Notes under the pieces: generated by a model | What the model was told of the DNA's origin: nothing | The model's database searches: none | What the model saw: only the letters and a program-made list of their open reading frames with translations | Assembly: GCF_013409625.1 (NCBI RefSeq) | Contig: NZ_JACCBF010000001.1 | Location: forward strand, 4,281,001-4,345,000 | From: Nocardioides kongjuensis | GTDB lineage: Bacteria > Actinomycetota > Actinomycetes > Propionibacteriales > Nocardioidaceae | Direction of reading: 5' to 3' | Length of the DNA: 64,000 nucleotides | Shown here: positions 60,631 to 64,000 of the stretch, one piece after another | Numbering within the stretch: the stretch's first letter is position 1 | Layout: every line of letters begins with the position of its first letter | Program-made: the position numbers and the translations under genes

Positions 60631-62609
60631 TCGTGCGCGACGCTCACGGAATCCCCAGTGTCTTCGGGGGTTCCGTGCTCGAGGTGGCCCGCGAGCAGGG
60701 CCGCGCCACGGCCCAGGACCGGGCCTGGCAGCTCGAGGTCGAGCGGCGCCGGGCGGAAGGGACCTGTGCGGAGCTGTTCGGCCCGAGCGCGCTCGAGTGG
60801 GACGTCCTGGCCCGCCGCGCGCTGCTCGTCGACCTCGCCCGCCGCGCGTACGCCGCCCTCGTGCCCGAGAGCCGCGCCTTCGTCGACGCGTACGTCGACG
60901 GGGTCAACGAGGTCCTCGAGCGCCGGTGGCAGCCGTGGACCCCGCTCGCGGTGTTCGCCGTGCAGCACCTGCTCTTCTCCGGCTTCGTGAGCCAGCTCTG
61001 GGGCCGCCACCTCGCCGCGACGGCCGGCGAGGAGTGGCTCCCTCTGTTCCGCACGGAGGGCCTGCCCGGCGGCAGCAACGCCCTCGTCGTCGACGGCTCG
61101 CTCACCGTGAGCGGGCTCCCGATCCTCGCCGGCGACCCGCACCGCGTGATCGAGGCCCCCGGGTGCTACGCCCAGGTCCGCCTGGTCTGTACCGACCCCG
61201 ACGACCCCTTCGACGTCGCCGGCCTCACCTTCGTCGGCGTGCCCGGCGTCCAGCACTTCGGCCATGCCGGCGGCGTCGCGTGGGGGATCACGAACGCCGT
61301 GGCCGACGACGAGGACGTGTACGCCGAGGACCTCGTCCGCCACCAGGACGCGGTCATCGCCCGCGGCAGGTCGGGCTGGGAGCCGGTCGCACGCCGGGTC
61401 GAGCAGGTGCGGGTCCTGGTCGAGGAGGACCGGTACGACGTGCACGAGGTCGAGGTGCTCGTCACCGACCGCGGCCCGGTCGTGCTCGGCGGACCGGGCG
61501 AGCCGGACACGTACAGCCTGCGCACCCCGTCCCACGTGCTCGGCGACCTCGGCCTCGACGCGATCCTCCCGCTGCTGCGCGCCCGCACGAGCGCCGACGT
61601 GACCGCCGCCTTCACCGGCTGGGTGGGACCGGTCGACAACCTCGTCGTCGGCGACCGCCACGGTGCGACCGAGCACCGCGTCGTCGGCCGGATCCCCGAG
61701 CGCGACGCGGACCGCCGCTGGACCGGCGGCTGGGTCGCCGACCTGCCCCGCCGCACCGGGCCCGTGCTGGTCACCGCCAACGACCGAGCCACCCCGGCCT
61801 TCGCGCGGGTCGGGACCGACTTCGCCCCACCGCACCGCGCCCGCCGGATCCGCGACCTGCTCGACGACCTCGCTGCCACCGGTCCGATCACCGCGGAGCA
61901 GGTCGCCGCCGTCCTCGCCGACGACCGCCAGAGCGCAGGATCCGCGCTCCTCGACGCCATCGCCTCCCTCCTCGACCTCACCGGCCGCGCCGCCGCACTC
62001 CGCGCCCGGCTGCTCGCCTGGGACCGCCGGATGGCGGCCGACAGCATCGAGGCCGCCCTGTTCGCCCGGGTCCGTGCCGCCGTCGTCGAGGGGCTGCACG
62101 ACGCCCCCGCGCTCGCGGGCGTGGACCGCAGCCCTCACGGAGAGCTGTTCGCTCCCTGGTTCGACCTGCGCAGCCGGATACGCCTGTGCCTGCCCGCGAT
62201 CCTCGCGGCCGAGAAGCCGTTCGGGGTCGACGTGCTGCAGGTCGTCGCCACCGCGCTCGAGCAGGTCGCCGCGCAGCCGGAGCCCGCGTCGTGGGGGACC
62301 GACCACGTCGTCGTACCCCTCACGCCGCACCAGCAGCTCGGCCTGCCCGCACCCGCGGGCACCGCGCCGCCCTCCGTGCCCCTCGCCGGCGACGACGACT
62401 GCGTCCTCGCCACCCGGGCGCTCGGTGGCACCGGCGCCTGCATCCACGGTCCCGTCGCCCGCTGGGTCTGGGACCTGGCCGGCGACAGCCGCTGGGTCGT
62501 CCCGCTCGGCGCGTCCGGTGACCCGGGCTCCCCGCACCACCACGACCAGCAAGCCGTCTGGGCCACCGGCGGCGCCCTTCGCGTGAACCGCACCCTGGAG
62601 CAGCCATGA
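60627..62609 (+). CDS. Penicillin acylase-family amidohydrolase
   Basis: A 660-residue N-terminal nucleophile hydrolase precursor. Autocleavage before S150 (LPGGSNALVV) would give an alpha chain of about 149 residues and a beta chain of about 510; the beta chain holds GGVAWGITN and LVTANDRATP segments. The alpha chain is short for the family and no signal peptide is seen, so it may act in the cytoplasm. In the siderophore operon (ATGA overlap) it may remove or exchange an acyl group during maturation or recycling, as PvdQ does for pyoverdine; inference. Confidence 0.8.
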   Translation: MIVRDAHGIPSVFGGSVLEVAREQGRATAQDRAWQLEVERRRAEGTCAELFGPSALEWDVLARRALLVDLARRAYAALVPESRAFVDAYVDGVNEVLERRWQPWTPLAVFAVQHLLFSGFVSQLWGRHLAATAGEEWLPLFRTEGLPGGSNALVVDGSLTVSGLPILAGDPHRVIEAPGCYAQVRLVCTDPDDPFDVAGLTFVGVPGVQHFGHAGGVAWGITNAVADDEDVYAEDLVRHQDAVIARGRSGWEPVARRVEQVRVLVEEDRYDVHEVEVLVTDRGPVVLGGPGEPDTYSLRTPSHVLGDLGLDAILPLLRARTSADVTAAFTGWVGPVDNLVVGDRHGATEHRVVGRIPERDADRRWTGGWVADLPRRTGPVLVTANDRATPAFARVGTDFAPPHRARRIRDLLDDLAATGPITAEQVAAVLADDRQSAGSALLDAIASLLDLTGRAAALRARLLAWDRRMAADSIEAALFARVRAAVVEGLHDAPALAGVDRSPHGELFAPWFDLRSRIRLCLPAILAAEKPFGVDVLQVVATALEQVAAQPEPASWGTDHVVVPLTPHQQLGLPAPAGTAPPSVPLAGDDDCVLATRALGGTGACIHGPVARWVWDLAGDSRWVVPLGASGDPGSPHHHDQQAVWATGGALRVNRTLEQP

Positions 62610-63139
62610 GCATCGCAGTCCGCCCCGTCGACCCGGCCGCCGACGCGGCCGTCCTGCACGCCTGGGTGACCCAGCCGCGCGCGAGGTTCTGGGGCATGAG
62701 CGACCACTCGGTCGACGACGTCGCGCACGTCTACGCCTACATCCACGACCAGGCCCACCTCGCGGCCTACCTCCTCCTGTCCGGCGACCACCCGCTCGGG
62801 CTGCTCCAGACCTACGACCCCGCTGTCGACGAGATCGGCCGGTGGTACGACCGCGCGCCCGGCGACGTCGGCGTCCACCTCCTCCTGGCCGACGACCCGC
62901 GCCGCGCCGGCCGCACCCGCGAGGTCATCGCCGCCGGGCTCGACCTCGTCGCCCACCTGCCCGGCTGCCGCCGGCTCGTGTTCGAGCCGGACTCCCGCAA
63001 CACCGCGTCGGTCAGCCTGCTCGAGCGTCTCGGCTGCGTCCGCGGCCCATTGGTCGAGCTGCGCACGAGCGTCGCGGAGAAGCCGGCGCAGTTCTTCTTC
63101 CTGGATCGCGAACGCGCGCTCGTGCTCGCCCGGCGGTGA
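62606..63139 (+). CDS. Stand-alone DesC-like acetyltransferase
   Basis: A 177-residue GNAT enzyme close in pattern to the N-terminal domain of the fused gene (HAWVTQPRARFWGMSDHS, LVFEPDSRNTASVSLLERLG). The operon therefore holds two hydroxamate acyltransferases, perhaps for two acyl donors such as acetyl- and succinyl-CoA. It overlaps the acylase stop (ATGA) and is the last gene of the operon. Confidence 0.88.
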   Translation: MSIAVRPVDPAADAAVLHAWVTQPRARFWGMSDHSVDDVAHVYAYIHDQAHLAAYLLLSGDHPLGLLQTYDPAVDEIGRWYDRAPGDVGVHLLLADDPRRAGRTREVIAAGLDLVAHLPGCRRLVFEPDSRNTASVSLLERLGCVRGPLVELRTSVAEKPAQFFFLDRERALVLARR

Positions 63140-63151
63140 GCCCGGGCACCC

Positions 63152-63175
63152 GGTCGGTCGGTCAGCCGACCGGCC
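63152..63175. terminator. Terminator ending the siderophore operon
   Basis: GGTCGGTCGG and CCGACCGGCC form a 10-base-pair stem with one G-U pair and loop TCAG. It includes the stop codon of the convergent GyrI-like gene, so it serves both directions. Confidence 0.7.
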
Positions 63176-63626
63176 AGACGATCCGGGTCTGCCAGGTGGA
63201 GGGATCGGGGTGGGACTCGGGGTCGGAGAGGTACGTCTCCCACACCTGCGCGGCAGGCTCGAGCCCCTGCTCGGACATCCACGCCACGAGCTCGCCGTAG
63301 GAGCGTTCCATCGTGTCGTACGGACCGACGTGGATCGCCTCGACGGCGCGGCCGCCGGGAAGGACGAGGCGATGGGCCCCGTCGCGAGGATCGGCGGGCC
63401 GGGACACGGGGAACCCGGCCTCCACCTCGACGGTCTCGTCCGGCATCCGGGGGTAGAAACCGAAGGGAGGACCGACGATCTCCAGGCCCGCCTCCTGGGC
63501 CTGCGCGGCTGCCTGGTGGAAGGCGTCCTCGAAGAACGCGGCAAGCTCGGCGCGTGGCACCTCGCCACGCACGGCGATGCTCTCCTGGGGCTCGAGGTGG
63601 ACGACGTGCGGCGAGATGAGCGGCAT
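63162..63626 (-). CDS. GyrI-like/effector-binding domain protein
   Basis: A 154-residue stand-alone GyrI-like (AraC effector-binding) domain with EPQESIAVRGEVPRAELAAFF at the start and GGRAVEAIHVGPYDTMERSYGEL, the family's hallmark strand-helix. Such proteins bind or hydrolyse small hydrophobic ligands. No DNA-binding part is present. ATG 63626 begins the domain. Confidence 0.8.
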   Translation of the reverse strand: MPLISPHVVHLEPQESIAVRGEVPRAELAAFFEDAFHQAAAQAQEAGLEIVGPPFGFYPRMPDETVEVEAGFPVSRPADPRDGAHRLVLPGGRAVEAIHVGPYDTMERSYGELVAWMSEQGLEPAAQVWETYLSDPESHPDPSTWQTRIVWPVG

Positions 63627-63713
63627 GCAGCGAGTCTGGCGCCGTCGTCGCGGACGCCGGCAGGGTCGAAGGTCCCGGAGCACGCCGGCGACAGCCTCGG
63701 GACGACCCCGGCG

Positions 63714-63743
63714 GTGAGCCCGTGAGCCGCGTGAGCCCGTGAG
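63714..63743 (+). repeat. Short tandem GTGAG repeats upstream of narK
   Basis: GTGAG occurs at 63714, 63722, 63731 and 63739, 8-9 bases apart, in the 218-base gap before the nitrate transporter. It could be a regulator array or chance slippage. Confidence 0.35.
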
Positions 63744-63844
63744 ACGGAGTTGACGAGACGAAATCTGCGGGCACACCGCGGCGAAACCGCCGGCCCACAG
63801 GCTTCAGGGGTACGAACCGGACCCGACCCTGCCAGGAGCCCGCG

Positions 63845-64000
63845 ATGACCCTCACCAGTCCCACGGGTGGCGACCTCGCCGCCCGCGCACCCGAAGCGCC
63901 CCTCCGCCGACGGAAGGGCCGCTGGATCGACGACTGGCGCCCGGAGGACAGGCAGTTCTGGGAGGAGACCGGGGCGCCGATCGCCAGGCGCAACCTGGTC
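63845..64000 (+). CDS. narK: Nitrate/nitrite transporter, 5' part
   Basis: The first 52 codons of a gene cut by the window end. The translated segment has WIDDWRPEDRQFWEETG and IARRNL, the signature N-terminus of actinobacterial NarK-type MFS nitrate transporters. AGGAG six bases upstream fixes ATG 63845. The membrane part lies beyond the window. Confidence 0.8.
   Translation, partial: MTLTSPTGGDLAARAPEAPLRRRKGRWIDDWRPEDRQFWEETGAPIARRNLV

Overview
The window is about 72% G+C, uses many GTG and TTG starts, and is packed with ATGA and GTGA gene overlaps. Gene content (a complete mce lipid-import operon, HelR-type helicase, MprAB-like two-component pair, DUF3558 lipoprotein, desferrioxamine-type siderophore cluster) points to an actinobacterium, most like Nocardioides or another Nocardioidaceae. 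This is inferred from gene content, not from a database search. No rRNA, tRNA, CRISPR array, insertion sequence or prophage was seen, and no stretch longer than 300 bases lacks a gene.

Layout. 1-3.5 kb: the 3' end of a HelR/UvrD-like helicase, two small membrane proteins and an MpaB-type oxygenase. 3.6-5.3 kb: an alkane monooxygenase fused to rubredoxin, then a 3Fe-4S ferredoxin, closed by a strong terminator. 5.4-7.8 kb: a secreted RTX-repeat protein facing a PucR-type regulator. 8-19.3 kb: one long + strand operon with a ChoD-like GMC oxidase, two YrbE permeases, MceA-F and two Mce-associated proteins. The MceG ATPase is not in the window. 19.3-24.8 kb: a tetR-aldolase-sugar kinase-GNAT operon divergent from a flavin amine oxidase and a beta-propeller protein, with an inverted repeat between them. 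24.8-27.2 kb: an MFS exporter, a membrane protein and a MarR regulator.

27.1-33.3 kb is the least ordinary region. A LuxR-type HTH protein and a 127-aa protein diverge from an ECF-like sigma factor with a 156-aa partner. Next to them a cytoplasmic subtilisin-like protease diverges from a TPR-CHAT protease. I read this as a possible sigma-controlled two-protease signalling or defence cassette. 33.3-39.1 kb: a secreted lipase behind a KstR-like operator, a PhzE-like fused chorismate enzyme, a transglutaminase-like protein, split PabA and PabB, and an SRPBCC protein. 39.1-43.3 kb: a DUF3558 lipoprotein, an MprAB-like pair and a 466-aa unknown. 43.3-48.4 kb: fructosamine kinase, holin-family protein, NhaA, a DinB-like enzyme with TetR, a PPOX protein and a 57-aa ORF. 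48.5-52.7 kb: acetate assimilation (acs, actP, DUF485). 53-55.5 kb: a Tat-exported PhoX-like protein, a VOC protein and a small unknown. 55.6-63.1 kb: an iron-regulated siderophore operon behind a near-perfect DtxR/IdeR box, with a DesC-DesD fusion, an acylase and a second acetyltransferase. 63.8 kb to the end: the 5' end of a narK-type nitrate transporter.

Much of the window serves uptake and oxidation of lipids, hydrocarbons and acetate. CRP/GlxR-like operators (GTGA-N6-TCAC) lie upstream of both the mce operon and the acetate-uptake genes, and a degenerate one precedes acs. This suggests shared carbon control, which is an inference.
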